Shown piece after piece: positions 17,658-26,729 of a DNA stretch of 64,000 nucleotides; within the stretch, counting starts at the first letter, position 1; every line of letters starts with the position of its first letter. A program made the translations under genes and the position numbers. The stretch comes from Pseudomonas amygdali (GTDB taxonomy: Bacteria > Pseudomonadota > Gammaproteobacteria > Pseudomonadales > Pseudomonadaceae), in contig NZ_LKBW01000112.1 in NCBI RefSeq assembly GCF_002699855.1, forward strand, positions 24,669 to 88,668, written 5' to 3'. The notes below the pieces were generated by a model, which made no database searches, was not told the DNA's origin, and saw nothing but the letters and a program-made list of their open reading frames with translations.

Positions 17658-17831
17658 TCAGGCTTGAAGCATCTTGCCGGGTGCAGACAAGTGGGGTTGC
17701 TGCAGCATCGAGCTCAAATGAGCGACCTTTTTCTGCAACTGCTCGCGCTCTTCTTTCAATGCACGCAATTCGTCGCGGCGGATCGTGACATACAGGGTTT
17801 GTGGTGCAAGTGCTGGTAGTACAGTGCCCAT
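17658..17831 (-). CDS. 57-residue coiled-coil protein, unknown function
   Basis: A short gene starting MGTVLPALAPQTLYVTIRRD and ending SAPGKMLQA. The middle (residues 20-45) is a heptad-patterned helix rich in Glu, Leu and Lys (ELRALKEEREQLQKKVAHLS), likely a small coiled coil. GAGG stands 6 nt before the ATG. The short strand LYVTIRRDEL followed by a leucine-zipper helix resembles a dimerising regulator or adaptor, but no family is recognised. It overlaps a longer frame on the same strand (start 17946) that has no binding site. It is divergent from gnd, with a perfect inverted repeat between them. Confidence 0.6.
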   Translation of the reverse strand: MGTVLPALAPQTLYVTIRRDELRALKEEREQLQKKVAHLSSMLQQPHLSAPGKMLQA

Positions 17832-17971
17832 TGCTCACCTCGCAAATGGCGGATTCAACCTCAGAAAGGTCCGTGGCAATGACTTTCAATCCATGAGCGC
17901 CGCTGCTTACCCTCTCTATCGGCACTGATTTTGATTTCTTTTGCATGATTTTGGAACTTTTTTATTTTTAA

Positions 17972-18000
17972 TTGTCGCGAATGTTTATTAATCGCGACAA
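17972..18000. promoter_or_regulatory. Perfect inverted repeat upstream of gnd
   Basis: TTGTCGCGA (17972-17980) and TCGCGACAA (17992-18000) are 9-bp perfect arms with an 11-bp AT-rich spacer. It lies about 147 bp upstream of gnd and 140 bp upstream of the leftward 57-residue gene. No T-run follows on either strand. The half-spacing does not fit the TTGT-N7/8-ACAA pattern described for HexR. Likely an operator; the protein is unknown. Confidence 0.5.
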
Positions 18001-18146
18001 AATGCACCACAGGAGGGCGTAGACGCCTTCATCTTCTCGCAAGGGAACCGACGTTCCGCCTCGCTTGACTAACCAGCATGCTCGCAACCTGTCGATGAGC
18101 TGGACAGCAAGTGCGGCACCTTTTTTACGATTTAAGGAGCACCTTC

Positions 18147-19121
18147 ATGCAACTTGGGATTATTGGACTGGGCCGCATGGGCGGCAACATCGCACGCCGC
18201 TTGATGTTGAACGGCCACACGACTGTTGTGTATGACCGCGATGAGGCATCACGCAACGCCCTGGCCAATGACGGTTCGGTTGCAGTCGCAGGCCTGAAGG
18301 AAATGGTCGATGCGCTCGACAAGCCACGCGCCATCTGGGTAATGCTCCCGGCAGGTGCGCCGACCGAAGAGACCATTCAGACCCTCAGCCAGTTGCTTGA
18401 CGCCGATGATGTGATCATCGACGGCGGTAATACCTTCTACAAGGATGACATTCGGCGAGCTCAGGAGCTCACCGAAAAAGGCTTGCACTACGTCGATGTC
18501 GGCACGTCAGGCGGGGTCTGGGGGCTTGAGCGCGGCTATTGCATGATGATTGGAGGCGAGGCTGCTGTTGTCGAGCGCCTGGATCCGCTGTTTGCAACGC
18601 TGGCACCAGGTCTTGGCTCGATCGAGCGCACCAAAGGCCGTACCTCGACCGACGATCGCGCCGAACGTGGCTATATCCATTCCGGCCCAGCGGGTTCCGG
18701 TCATTTCGTGAAGATGATCCATAACGGTATCGAGTACGGAATGATGCAGGCCTTCGCTGAGGGTTTCGATCTTCTCAAGCAGAAAAACTCCGAGCATTTG
18801 CCGGCTGAGCAGCGGTTTGATCTGAACACGGCTGATATCGCCGAGGTCTGGCGTCGTGGCAGTGTGGTGTCTTCCTGGCTGCTGGACCTTACCGCTGATG
18901 CCCTGGCGACAGACCCGCAACTGGATGCGTTTTCCGGTTCGGTTGCCGACAGTGGCGAAGGGCGCTGGACCATCGAAGCCGCCATCGAGCAGGCGGTTCC
19001 GGTTCCTGTACTGTCCAGTGCGTTGTTTGCGCGCTTCCGCTCACGTCAGGCGAGTTCCTACGCAGATAAAATGCTGTCGGCCATGCGCTTCGGATTTGGT
19101 GGCCACAAGGAACCCAAGTAA
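18147..19121 (+). CDS. gnd: 6-phosphogluconate dehydrogenase (decarboxylating), short type
   Basis: A 324-residue enzyme oxidising 6-phosphogluconate to ribulose-5-phosphate and CO2. [19 protein letters not shown] is the dinucleotide fold (GxGxxG), and IDGGNT and the [19 protein letters not shown] region form the substrate site with the catalytic Lys-His-Asn set. At 324 residues it belongs to the shorter, often NAD-preferring class rather than the 470-residue enteric class. AAGGAGC precedes the ATG at 18147, so the frame's upstream extension to 18111 is not used. Its stop overlaps the zwf start (TAATG), so the two are coupled. Confidence 0.92.
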   Translation: MQLGIIGLGRMGGNIARRLMLNGHTTVVYDRDEASRNALANDGSVAVAGLKEMVDALDKPRAIWVMLPAGAPTEETIQTLSQLLDADDVIIDGGNTFYKDDIRRAQELTEKGLHYVDVGTSGGVWGLERGYCMMIGGEAAVVERLDPLFATLAPGLGSIERTKGRTSTDDRAERGYIHSGPAGSGHFVKMIHNGIEYGMMQAFAEGFDLLKQKNSEHLPAEQRFDLNTADIAEVWRRGSVVSSWLLDLTADALATDPQLDAFSGSVADSGEGRWTIEAAIEQAVPVPVLSSALFARFRSRQASSYADKMLSAMRFGFGGHKEPK

Positions 19122-20653
19122 TGGGCCTGTCGCGCGGCAGCGCCGAGCAAAAAGCCGAAGTTGCGCCCCCCACGACCCTGTTTCTGTTTGGTGCCCATGG
19201 AGATCTGGTCAAGCGCCTGCTGATGCCGGCACTCTATAACCTGTCACGCGACGGTCTGGTGGATGAAGGGCTGCACATCGTTGGCGTCGATCACAATGCG
19301 ATCAGCGATGCCGACTTTGCGAAAAAGCTCGAGAACTTCATTCGCGACGAAGCCGCCGGCAAGGTTGCCGGTGGCGGCAAGGATCCACTCGATCCTGCGC
19401 TGTGGAGCAAGCTGGCCGGGCGCATCAGTTATGTGCAGGGTGATTTCCTCGACGACTCCACCTATCAGGACATCGCCAGCAAGATCGAGAGCACCGGCAC
19501 CGCGAACGCGGTGTTTTATCTGGCCACCGCACCCCGGTTTTTCAGCGAAGTAGCCAAGCGGCTGGGCTCGTCAGGTTTGTTGCAGGAAAACGGCGACGGG
19601 TTTCGCCGGGTAGTGATCGAGAAACCGTTCGGTTCCGATCTGGCCAGTGCGGTCGAGCTCAATGGCTGCCTGCTCAAGGTCATGAGCGAGAAGCAGATCT
19701 ACCGCATCGACCACTACCTGGGCAAGGAAACGGTACAGAATATTCTGGTCAGCCGTTTCTCCAATGGCCTGTTCGAATCGTTCTGGAACAACCACTACAT
19801 CGACCACGTACAGATCACGGCGGCGGAGACCGTAGGCGTCGAAACCCGTGGCAGTTTTTACGAACACACCGGCGCATTGCGTGACATGGTGCCCAATCAC
19901 CTGTTCCAGTTGCTGGCTATGGTTGCCATGGAGCCGCCGGCCGCTTTCGGTGCCGATGCCGTTCGCGGCGAGAAGGCCAAGGTGGTTGGAGCGATCCGGC
20001 CCTGGAGTCAGGAGGAAGCTCTGGCAAACTCGGTGCGTGGCCAGTATGCGAAAGGCGCGATGGGTGACAAGGAGGTTGTCGGTTATCGTCAGGAGGATCG
20101 CGTGGAGCCCGACAGCACGACCGAAACCTATGTCGCGCTCAAGGTCATGGTCGACAATTGGCGTTGGGTCGGGGTGCCGTTCTATCTGCGCACCGGCAAG
20201 CGCATGAGTGCTCGCAGCACGGAAATCGCCATCTGCTTCAAGCCCGCGCCGTATGCGCAATTTCGCGACACCGAAGTCGACCGCCTCAAGCCCAACTACC
20301 TGAGGATTCAGATCCAGCCCAACGAAGGCATGTGGTTCGATCTGTTTGCCAAGCGTCCTGGCCCGGAACTGAAAATGGAAGATATCGCGCTGGGCTTCGC
20401 CTACAAGGATTTCTTCGAGATGCAGCCCTCCACAGGTTACGAAACCCTTATTTATGACTGCCTGACCGGTGATCAGACGCTCTTCCAGCGGGCCGACAAC
20501 ATCGAGAACGGCTGGCGTGCCGTGCAGCCGTTCCTCGACGCCTGGGCCGCGCAGCCGCAAGTGCAGCTTTACGAAGCTGGCAAGGATGGCCCGCAAGCAG
20601 GTGAGGAGCTGCTGAGCCGTGATGGCCGCGAATGGAGAGAATTGAATGTCTGA
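19121..20653 (+). CDS. zwf: Glucose-6-phosphate 1-dehydrogenase
   Basis: A 510-residue enzyme producing 6-phosphogluconolactone and NADPH. The cofactor motif near residue 24 reads GAHGDLVKR, with His replacing the usual Ser of GASGDLxxR. The substrate/catalytic signature RIDHYLGKE lies near residue 195, and VIEKPFGSD precedes it. It is directly coupled to gnd and overlaps the HAD gene by 8 bp. Pseudomonads usually carry another zwf beside pgl-eda and hexR; with gnd next door and no pgl or eda here, this is probably the second isozyme. Confidence 0.93.
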   Translation: MGLSRGSAEQKAEVAPPTTLFLFGAHGDLVKRLLMPALYNLSRDGLVDEGLHIVGVDHNAISDADFAKKLENFIRDEAAGKVAGGGKDPLDPALWSKLAGRISYVQGDFLDDSTYQDIASKIESTGTANAVFYLATAPRFFSEVAKRLGSSGLLQENGDGFRRVVIEKPFGSDLASAVELNGCLLKVMSEKQIYRIDHYLGKETVQNILVSRFSNGLFESFWNNHYIDHVQITAAETVGVETRGSFYEHTGALRDMVPNHLFQLLAMVAMEPPAAFGADAVRGEKAKVVGAIRPWSQEEALANSVRGQYAKGAMGDKEVVGYRQEDRVEPDSTTETYVALKVMVDNWRWVGVPFYLRTGKRMSARSTEIAICFKPAPYAQFRDTEVDRLKPNYLRIQIQPNEGMWFDLFAKRPGPELKMEDIALGFAYKDFFEMQPSTGYETLIYDCLTGDQTLFQRADNIENGWRAVQPFLDAWAAQPQVQLYEAGKDGPQAGEELLSRDGREWRELNV

Positions 20654-21455
20654 ACTGCCCGTACAGTTCCTGTTGTCCGACATCGACGGCACGTTACTGC
20701 GCCGTGATCACAGCCTTAGCCAGGCCAATATCGACTCCATCAAGCGCCTGCGTGATGCTGGCGTTCACTTCTCGCTGGCCAGCAGTCGCCCGCCCAGGGC
20801 CATGCGTCAGGTGATCGAAGCGCTGGGTGTGGATTTGCCCACCGTGGCATTCAATGGCGGCACCATCACTCATCCCGATGGCAGCCTGCTGGTGGCTCAT
20901 CGCATTGACCCCAAAGCGGTCAGGATGTGTCTTGAGCTGTTCACCGGCCAGAACGTTGCGATCTGGGTGTTTGCCGACGATCAATGGCTGTTGCTCGATC
21001 CTCACGCCGATTACGTCGATCATGAGCTCGACGCGCTGGGGTACCGCTATGTTCAGGTCGAGAGTTTCGAGCCATACCTTGATCGCGTCGACAAGATCGT
21101 TGCGGCCAGCGCTGATTTTGAGCTGCTGAAGACTCTGGAAGCTCGCATCAACCCGCAGATCGAAGGATTGGCCCTGGCTGCGCGTTCGCAAAAATACTAC
21201 CTCGACGTGACTGCGCTGGAGGCCAACAAGGGCTCCGCGCTGGTTACATTGGCGAAGTATCTGGGAGTCGATCTTTCTCGCACGGCGGCCATTGGCGACG
21301 GTGGTAACGACGTGGCGATGTTCCACAAGGCTGGCTTGTCGATTGCGATGGGGCAGGGCGAGCAGACAGTCAAGGGACAGGCTGATCATGTTACAGATAG
21401 CAATGAGCAGGACGGCGTTGCTGTCGCCATCGAGCGTTACATTCTTCCAGCTTGA
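20646..21455 (+). CDS. Cof-type HAD-IIB sugar phosphatase
   Basis: A 269-residue haloacid dehalogenase-type phosphatase. Motif I is LSDIDGTLL (nucleophile Asp in DIDGT), motif II ASSRPPRAM, motif III Lys in EANKGSAL, and motif IV GDGGNDVAMF. The cap between motifs II and III is type IIB. Such enzymes hydrolyse phosphosugars, and its place between zwf and a GH15 glycosidase agrees with a role in sugar phosphate turnover. It overlaps zwf by 8 bp and is 51 bp before the GH15 gene. Confidence 0.85.
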   Translation: MSELPVQFLLSDIDGTLLRRDHSLSQANIDSIKRLRDAGVHFSLASSRPPRAMRQVIEALGVDLPTVAFNGGTITHPDGSLLVAHRIDPKAVRMCLELFTGQNVAIWVFADDQWLLLDPHADYVDHELDALGYRYVQVESFEPYLDRVDKIVAASADFELLKTLEARINPQIEGLALAARSQKYYLDVTALEANKGSALVTLAKYLGVDLSRTAAIGDGGNDVAMFHKAGLSIAMGQGEQTVKGQADHVTDSNEQDGVAVAIERYILPA

Positions 21456-21506
21456 TCGAGCGGTTTGCGCATGCGGACGAATCATCATCACGACGGGCAT
21501 TTCTGA

Positions 21507-23323
21507 ATGGCTGCACTGATCGAAGACTATGCATTGCTGGGCAACTGTCAGACAGCGGCGCTCGTCGCCCGTGATGGTTCGCTGGACTGGTTGTGTTTCC
21601 CCCGTTTCGACTCGACTGCCTGTTTCGCCGCGTTGCTGGGTAACGACGATCAGGGCCGCTGGAAGATTGCGCCGACTGCAGAGGTCATGGCTGTCGAGCG
21701 CCGTTACCCCGACGGCACCCTGATTCTTGAAACTGTTTTCGAAACCCGTGACGGTCGCGCCATGCTGATCGATTTCATGCCCATGAAGACGACTGGTCAT
21801 GTGGTGCGCATCGTGGTCGGGCTGTCCGGGCGTGTCGAGTTCGGCGTGGACCTCGCCATTCGCTTCGATTACGGCAGCAGTGTGCCTTGGGTCGAGCGCA
21901 AGGATGAGCATACGCTGACTGCCGTGGCCGGGCCGGAAATGCTGGTGCTGCGCAGCCCTGTGGCCTTGCACCCGCAGGATCATCACACCGCCAGCCGCTT
22001 TCATGTCGATGAGGGCGAGCGCAAGGTCTTCACGCTGGCCTATCAGGCATCCTTTGCACCCTTGCTCGAGCAGATCGATGCCGACCAGGCACTGGAGAGC
22101 ACCGCTGCCTACTGGCGTGAGTTTTCTGATCGCTGCCCTGACGTCGGGCCGTGGACGGCTCAGGTAAAGCGCTCGCTGATCACTCTCAAAGCCATGACCA
22201 CGCTCCTACCGGTGGCATTGTTGCCGCCGTGACCACTTCATTGCCCGAGCAGTTGGGTGGCGAGCGCAATTGGGACTATCGCTATTGCTGGCTGCGCGAC
22301 GCCACCATGACATTGCTGGCGTTCATGAATCTGGGCTATTTCGAGGAGGCGACCGCCTGGCGAGACTGGCTGCTGCGCTCGGTTGCCGGCAACCCGGAAC
22401 AGATACAGATCATGTACGGCGTAGGCGGTGAGCGACGTTTGCAGGAGTACGAGCTGCCGTGGCTGAGTGGCTACGAGAACTCGCTGCCGGTGCGTGTCGG
22501 CAACGGCGCAGCGACTCAGGTGCAACTGGACGTTTATGGCGAGGTTGCCGATGCCATGATCCAGGCGCTGAGAGGCGGCATGCCGCAGCATCCGCGCAGT
22601 GTGGCGATCTCCAAGGTGGTCATGCCCTATCTGGAAAAGATCTGGCACCTGCCGGATGCGGGCATCTGGGAGATTCGTTCAGAACCACGTCACTTTACCC
22701 ATTCAAAAGTCATGGCCTGGGTGGCCTTCGACCGAAACGCCACTCAGATCGCCAAGGCTGCCGAAAACGATGAGGATCATGCGTTGGCGAGCCACTACCG
22801 GCGTGTGGCAGACGAAATCCATGCTGATGTCTGTCGCAACGGTTTCGATGCTGATCTTGGCAGTTTCGTGCAGACGTATGGCTCCAAAGAGGTCGACGCC
22901 AGTCTGCTGCAAATTGTGTTGACCGGTTTTCTTGCGCCGGAAGATCCTCGTGTCACCGGCACTGTCGCGCAAATAGAGCGCACGCTGATGCAGGATGGCC
23001 TGTTGCTGCGTTACGACAACGAGCGCAGTGTTGATGGTGTCGCCGGCCGCGAAGGGACGTTTCTGGTGTGTTCGTTCTGGCTGGCTGACGCGTACGTGCT
23101 GCTGGGTCGGGCTGATGACGCTGCACGGCTGTTCGAGAGGCTGTGTGATCTGTGCAACGACGTCGGCCTGCTGGCGGAGCAATATGATCCGAAAGATGGC
23201 CGCATGCTGGGCAATTTCCCTCAGGCGTTCAGTCACATCGGCATTATCAACACCGCATTGAATCTGCATCGAGCGGTGTGTCCCGCACTGGCTCGCACAT
23301 CGAGCGAGCTTGAAGGCGCATGA
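21507..23323 (+). pseudogene. GH15 family glycosidase, split by a -1 frameshift
   Basis: Two frames together give a roughly 605-residue GH15 glucoamylase/trehalase-type protein. The first (21507-22232) opens MAALIEDYALLGNCQTAALV with DGSLDWLCFPRFDS, typical of this family. The second supplies APTGGIVAAVTTSLPEQ, GERNWDYRYCWLRDATMTLL and the C-terminal domain. Frame 1 reaches ITLKAMT and then diverges at 22199-22200; adding one base there restores ITLKAMT-x-APTGGIVAA. The site (ATGACCACGC) is not a homopolymer. Without correction the product would lose about 370 residues including the catalytic (alpha/alpha)6 core. The enzyme would hydrolyse alpha-glucans or trehalose. Its stop abuts the convergent alkB stop. 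Confidence 0.85.
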
Positions 23324-24010
23324 TCAGTCGTCGCGGCCAGCCTTGCGAAACGTCAGGTTGATCCGCTGTTCGCCGAGCAGAGGGTGCTCGGCCTGTTTGA
23401 CGGGCAGGATGCCATGGAAGCGCAATCGGTCCTCGCCGCCCCAGACCACCACGTCGCCATGAAACAGTGAGATCCGTTGGGTCTTGTCGCTGCGCAGCAT
23501 GCCGCCGAACTGAAAAATGGCCGGTATACCCAGCGATACCGATACCACTGGCCAGCGGTGGTCGTGTTCGTTTCTGTCCTGATGCAGAGACATCTTCGCC
23601 CCAGGGATGTAACGATTGATCAGGCAGGCGACAGGCACGAACCCGGCATAACCTGCTGCGAGCGCGGCGTCCTGAGCCAGTTGCATGAAGGCATCCGGCA
23701 TCGCCGGCCAGGCCTGCCCTGTTTGTGGGTCGGTTGCGGTGTATCGATAACCATGACGGTCGGTTATCCAGCCCAGTTGTCCGCAACTGCTCAGCGCTGC
23801 AGACATGCTCAAGCCACTGGGGGTCTGCATGTGTCGGAACGGGGAGAGGCCCAGTGTCGCCTCAAGAGAGTCCAGCAGTTGTGGCATGACAGGCAGCGCA
23901 AAGCCTCTGAGCAGCCATGACCCAGGCCCGATCAGCTCATTGCTTGCAGGCTGGGCCGTCTGGTCGGCAAACAGATCCAGGTTGGCGGGCGTGTCACCTT
24001 TGCGTTGCAT
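23324..24010 (-). CDS. alkB: Alpha-ketoglutarate-dependent DNA dealkylase AlkB
   Basis: A 228-residue Fe(II)/2-oxoglutarate dioxygenase that removes methyl lesions from 1-methyladenine and 3-methylcytosine. The iron-binding HxD is in MSLHQDRNEHDHRWPVVSVS, the distal His is in FHGDVVVWGG, and the 2-oxoglutarate arginines are in RINLTFRKAG. LGWITDRHGYRYT matches the AlkB substrate lid. The length suits E. coli-type AlkB. Zero bp separate its stop from that of the GH15 gene. Confidence 0.92.
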   Translation of the reverse strand: MQRKGDTPANLDLFADQTAQPASNELIGPGSWLLRGFALPVMPQLLDSLEATLGLSPFRHMQTPSGLSMSAALSSCGQLGWITDRHGYRYTATDPQTGQAWPAMPDAFMQLAQDAALAAGYAGFVPVACLINRYIPGAKMSLHQDRNEHDHRWPVVSVSLGIPAIFQFGGMLRSDKTQRISLFHGDVVVWGGEDRLRFHGILPVKQAEHPLLGEQRINLTFRKAGRDD

Positions 24011-24034
24011 GGTCGGGTCGAGCTCCTGCGGGTA

Positions 24035-24217
24035 TCAGAGCGCCTTGCTGACCTTCACGTCGGTGATCTGATCGTCGCTCTGGCCGTGCATTTTTTTCAA
24101 GGCGGCTTCGGCTTCTTCGGTTGAGGCCGATTGCAGTTGGGCGAACTCGAAGCGGCGTTCGCCATTGAGCTTGTAGCTGACAGCAAATTTGGTGGTGCGC
24201 GGGGCTGGATTGTTCAC
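24035..24217 (-). CDS. Small conserved-type protein, unknown function
   Basis: A 60-residue protein ending ALKKMHGQSDDQITDVKVSK-AL. I prefer the GTG at 24217 because AAGGAG stands 6 nt upstream; ATG codons at 24232 and 24235 lie before that site and overlap the upstream gene. It has an alternating beta-strand start (KFAVSYKLNGERRFEFAQL) and an acidic helix (STEEAEAALKKMH), suggesting a compact alpha/beta fold. It follows the DUF1883 gene closely, so the two probably form one transcript. Confidence 0.65.
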   Translation of the reverse strand: MNNPAPRTTKFAVSYKLNGERRFEFAQLQSASTEEAEAALKKMHGQSDDQITDVKVSKAL

Positions 24218-24231
24218 GGTGACTCCTTGCA

Positions 24232-24537
24232 TCATCCCAGGCGTGAGGTCGAGCGCCGGACGATCTTGATCTTGTGGGTGAAAGGCGGTTTGCGGCCTGC
24301 ATTGGTATCTATCTTGCGGCCTGCGGTATCGATGGTGATGTTCCAGAAACCGGTGCTCGGCGCGGCGATCTTGGCCGGAAACGTGTCAAATGCACCGCCA
24401 TGATAGGTGTGTCGACCGCCATTTTTGAAGCTGCGAAAATTCGCATCGTTCATCAGACGAATATTGTAGGTTTGCGAGCACTCGATAACGACCAGGTCGT
24501 CCTCGTTGAGATGCTCACGCTGGTGTACGAATTTCAT
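24232..24537 (-). CDS. DUF1883 domain protein
   Basis: A 101-residue protein matching the DUF1883 pattern: MKFVHQREHLNEDDLVVIEC, then LMNDANFRSFKNGGRHTYHG and FWNITIDTAGRKI. The family is known as a small beta-rich fold of unknown function, sometimes fused to TIR domains. The start at 24537 has CGGAG upstream; the frame stays open to 24615 but without a site. The C-terminus is basic (THKIKIVRRSTSRLG). A GTG-started small gene follows immediately. Confidence 0.75.
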   Translation of the reverse strand: MKFVHQREHLNEDDLVVIECSQTYNIRLMNDANFRSFKNGGRHTYHGGAFDTFPAKIAAPSTGFWNITIDTAGRKIDTNAGRKPPFTHKIKIVRRSTSRLG

Positions 24538-24703
24538 GACGGGCTCCGAATGAGGGTTTTTCTGAAAAATCAAAACGATAGCATGTGATGCCCGCAATTT
24601 GACGTCGGTGGACACTAATTTGCCGTGTTTCTGGCAAATATTGCCTCAGTAGGGATTTAATTGCGCGCGAGCTTGTCGTAGCACCTTTATTTGGAGGCTT
24701 TGT

Positions 24704-25054
24704 ATGAAACTGGCTGTAGTAGTCCTGGCTCTGGCAATGACTGGCTGTGCCACAGTAAATGACATCGAACATACACCCCCCACCATGAACGTGATGTCGG
24801 GCAAGAACCCCAAGGAGTATGCCGATTGCTTCGTCGGCAAGATCGCCAGCAGTCGCAAGCCGCCGCTTATCGAGCCTCGCCATGATGGCCTGCGGGTAAT
24901 TGTGGCGCAAAAGCTCAGCAAATCGCCTGCGGCGGTCGTCGATGTCGAGAGCCGCTCGGGTGGCAGTACGATCAAGGTCTATGAACGACTTTCCAACGTG
25001 CCGATCCGCTTCAGGGATGTTCAGAACGCTGCCGAAGCGTGCATTTCAGGCTGA
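24704..25054 (+). CDS. Predicted lipoprotein, unknown function
   Basis: A 116-residue protein with a lipoprotein signal: MKLAVVVLALAMTGC puts the lipidated Cys at residue 15. The mature part has one further pair of cysteines (YADCFVGK and AEACISG) that could form a disulfide. VDVESRSGGSTIKVYERLSN suggests a beta-rich domain. GGAGGC lies upstream of the ATG. It converges on another small lipoprotein gene across a perfect 10-bp hairpin. Confidence 0.7.
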   Translation: MKLAVVVLALAMTGCATVNDIEHTPPTMNVMSGKNPKEYADCFVGKIASSRKPPLIEPRHDGLRVIVAQKLSKSPAAVVDVESRSGGSTIKVYERLSNVPIRFRDVQNAAEACISG

Positions 25055-25075
25055 TCGCTCTGGCGGGTTCAACCG

Positions 25076-25098
25076 GCCCTGTCCGCTTCGGACAGGGC
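25076..25098. terminator. Bidirectional hairpin between two lipoprotein genes
   Basis: GCCCTGTCCG (25076-25085) and CGGACAGGGC (25089-25098) form a perfect 10-bp stem with a CTT loop, placed between convergent genes. Confidence 0.7.
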
Positions 25099-25109
25099 GG
25101 CAGGCTTGA

Positions 25110-25400
25110 TTATTTGCACACTACAAGCACGCTGCGGCTCTTGTAGTTGCCTACGTCCACACCCAGTGTTTTCTCGCTTTCCGCAGGCTGCGGAGTGCCG
25201 TCCGTACCGACAATTTCATAACCTGTACCCGCGCAGGAAGCGTCCGCTTTTTCGTAGCAGCTGGCCCAGGACATCGCCTCGCCGGAGCAGTCGATGCTCA
25301 AGCCCTGTCTGCCGTTTTTCAGGTAAGTGTTGGAGGCGGTTGCGCAGCCGGTCAGGCCCAGCGCAACAATAATGGACAGTAGGGAAAGGATTCTGATCAT
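25110..25400 (-). CDS. Predicted lipoprotein, unknown function
   Basis: A 96-residue lipoprotein: MIRILSLLSIIVALGLTGC gives a lipobox with Cys19. The mature domain has four cysteines (IDCSGEAMSWASCYEKADASC and VLVVCK). This IDCSG-W-x-CY-KA-x-x-C spacing is seen in short enterobacterial-type surface lipoproteins of unknown role. The AAAA-rich leader has a weak binding site. Monocistronic. Confidence 0.7.
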   Translation of the reverse strand: MIRILSLLSIIVALGLTGCATASNTYLKNGRQGLSIDCSGEAMSWASCYEKADASCAGTGYEIVGTDGTPQPAESEKTLGVDVGNYKSRSVLVVCK

Positions 25401-25787
25401 GTTTTTCGCTTCAAGATAAGGTCAGAGAATTGACAAATGCGGACGTTGGACTGGTAACAAGTGCCATCGTTCCGCCATGTTTTTCATCATAGATAGCTCG
25501 ATAAATAGCTCGTCGTTTGCTGGCCAGTGTTGCAGCTCTCTGGGAGCAGAGCATAAATGCTTCGGTCGTCGAAAGAGCGTGCACAAGGCTGTTACGCCGG
25601 GCTTTGGCGGTGACTTGAGCGTGGTCCAGTCTGCAATTGGCTGTAGGCAATATCCAGGAAGTGCGGAACTATCTGCCTGAGGATTCCTCTATCATGGCAT
25701 CGTACGGCCAAAGGCGGGGCATTGTAAGGTGACCGCCTCCTGATTAGACTGCGCCGTTAACACCAACAGCCCTTACGAAGGACTTTT
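25401..25787. other. Intergenic region upstream of galU
   Basis: 387 bp between the leftward lipoprotein and galU. I see no convincing gene. A 12-bp-spaced direct repeat of ATAGCTCG occurs around 25494-25513. The galU ribosome binding site (GAAGGA) is at its right end. The region presumably carries both promoters. Confidence 0.5.
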
Positions 25788-26627
25788 ATGATCAAGAAAT
25801 GCTTGTTCCCAGCAGCCGGTTACGGCACTCGCTTCCTGCCAGCGACCAAGGCCATGCCCAAGGAAATGCTGCCGGTGGTCAACAAGCCACTGATCCAATA
25901 CGGTGTTGAGGAAGCCCTCGCGGCAGGCCTGACCGAAATTTCCATCGTGACCGGTCGTGGCAAGCGTGCTCTTGAAGATCACTTTGATATCAGCTACGAG
26001 CTTGAGCATCAGATCAAGGGCACGGACAAGGAAAAGTACCTGGTTGGTATTCGCAAACTGATCGACGAGTGCAGCTTCTCCTACACTCGCCAGACTGAAA
26101 TGAAAGGTCTGGGTCATGCCATTCTCAGCGGTCGTCCGCTGATTGGTAATGAAGCATTCGCCGTGGTTCTGGCGGATGACCTGTGCGTAAATCCTGATGG
26201 TGATGGCGTGCTGGCGCAGATGGTCAAACTGCATAAGCATTATGGCTGCTCGATCATTGCCATTCAGGAAGTCGATCCGCAGGAAACCAACAAGTATGGC
26301 GTGATCGCCGGTGAAGAAATCAAGCCGGGCCTGTTTCGCGTGACCAACATGGTTGAAAAACCGAAGCCTGAAGATGCGCCTTCCAACCTGGCGATCATCG
26401 GCCGCTACATCCTGACTCCGGACATTTTCGAGAAGATCGAACAGACTGAGCCAGGCAAGGGTGGGGAGATCCAGATCACCGACGCCCTGATGAAGCAGGC
26501 TGCAGAAGGCAACGTACTGGCCTACAAGTTCAAGGGCGAGCGCTTTGACTGCGGTGGCGCTGAAGGCTACATCCAGGCTACCAACTTCTGCTTTGAACAC
26601 TTTTACAAAACCGGCAAAGCGCATTGA
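25788..26627 (+). CDS. galU: UTP-glucose-1-phosphate uridylyltransferase
   Basis: A 279-residue nucleotidyltransferase making UDP-glucose from UTP and glucose-1-phosphate. The N-terminus MIKKCLFPAAGYGTRFLPAT contains the nucleotide-binding G-x-G-T-R loop, and KAMPKEMLPVVNKPLIQY the following Lys. GLGHAILSGRPLIG and VVLADDLCV (metal Asp) are typical. UDP-glucose feeds LPS, exopolysaccharide and, by alternate routes, trehalose metabolism. GAAGGA precedes the ATG. A stem-loop terminator follows. Confidence 0.95.
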   Translation: MIKKCLFPAAGYGTRFLPATKAMPKEMLPVVNKPLIQYGVEEALAAGLTEISIVTGRGKRALEDHFDISYELEHQIKGTDKEKYLVGIRKLIDECSFSYTRQTEMKGLGHAILSGRPLIGNEAFAVVLADDLCVNPDGDGVLAQMVKLHKHYGCSIIAIQEVDPQETNKYGVIAGEEIKPGLFRVTNMVEKPKPEDAPSNLAIIGRYILTPDIFEKIEQTEPGKGGEIQITDALMKQAAEGNVLAYKFKGERFDCGGAEGYIQATNFCFEHFYKTGKAH

Positions 26628-26648
26628 TTTTCGATTGATGACGCTCGG

Positions 26649-26680
26649 GACAAGGCCACCTTCGGGTGGCTTTGTCATTT
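26649..26680 (+). terminator. Rho-independent terminator of galU
   Basis: GACAAGGCCACC (26649-26660), a TTCG tetraloop, and GGTGGCTTTGTC (26665-26676) form a 12-bp stem with one G-U pair, followed by ATTTCT. Confidence 0.8.
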
Positions 26681-26729
26681 CTGACTGGCCGCCAAGCGGT
26701 TATGCTGTGCCTCTGCCAAGGAGATATCG

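Noticed and set aside
17542..17946. 134-codon leftward frame upstream of gnd
   Set aside because: No ribosome binding site, and its distal two thirds overlap the better-supported 57-residue gene in another frame. The first 40 residues look somewhat protein-like, so a short upstream gene is not fully excluded.
17972..18000. HexR site for gnd-zwf
   Set aside because: TTGT and ACAA are present but separated by 21 bp instead of the described 7-8 bp.
19571..22004. Two long leftward open frames (373 and 436 codons) opposite zwf, the HAD gene and GH15
   Set aside because: Both mirror well-identified genes on the plus strand and show no domain.
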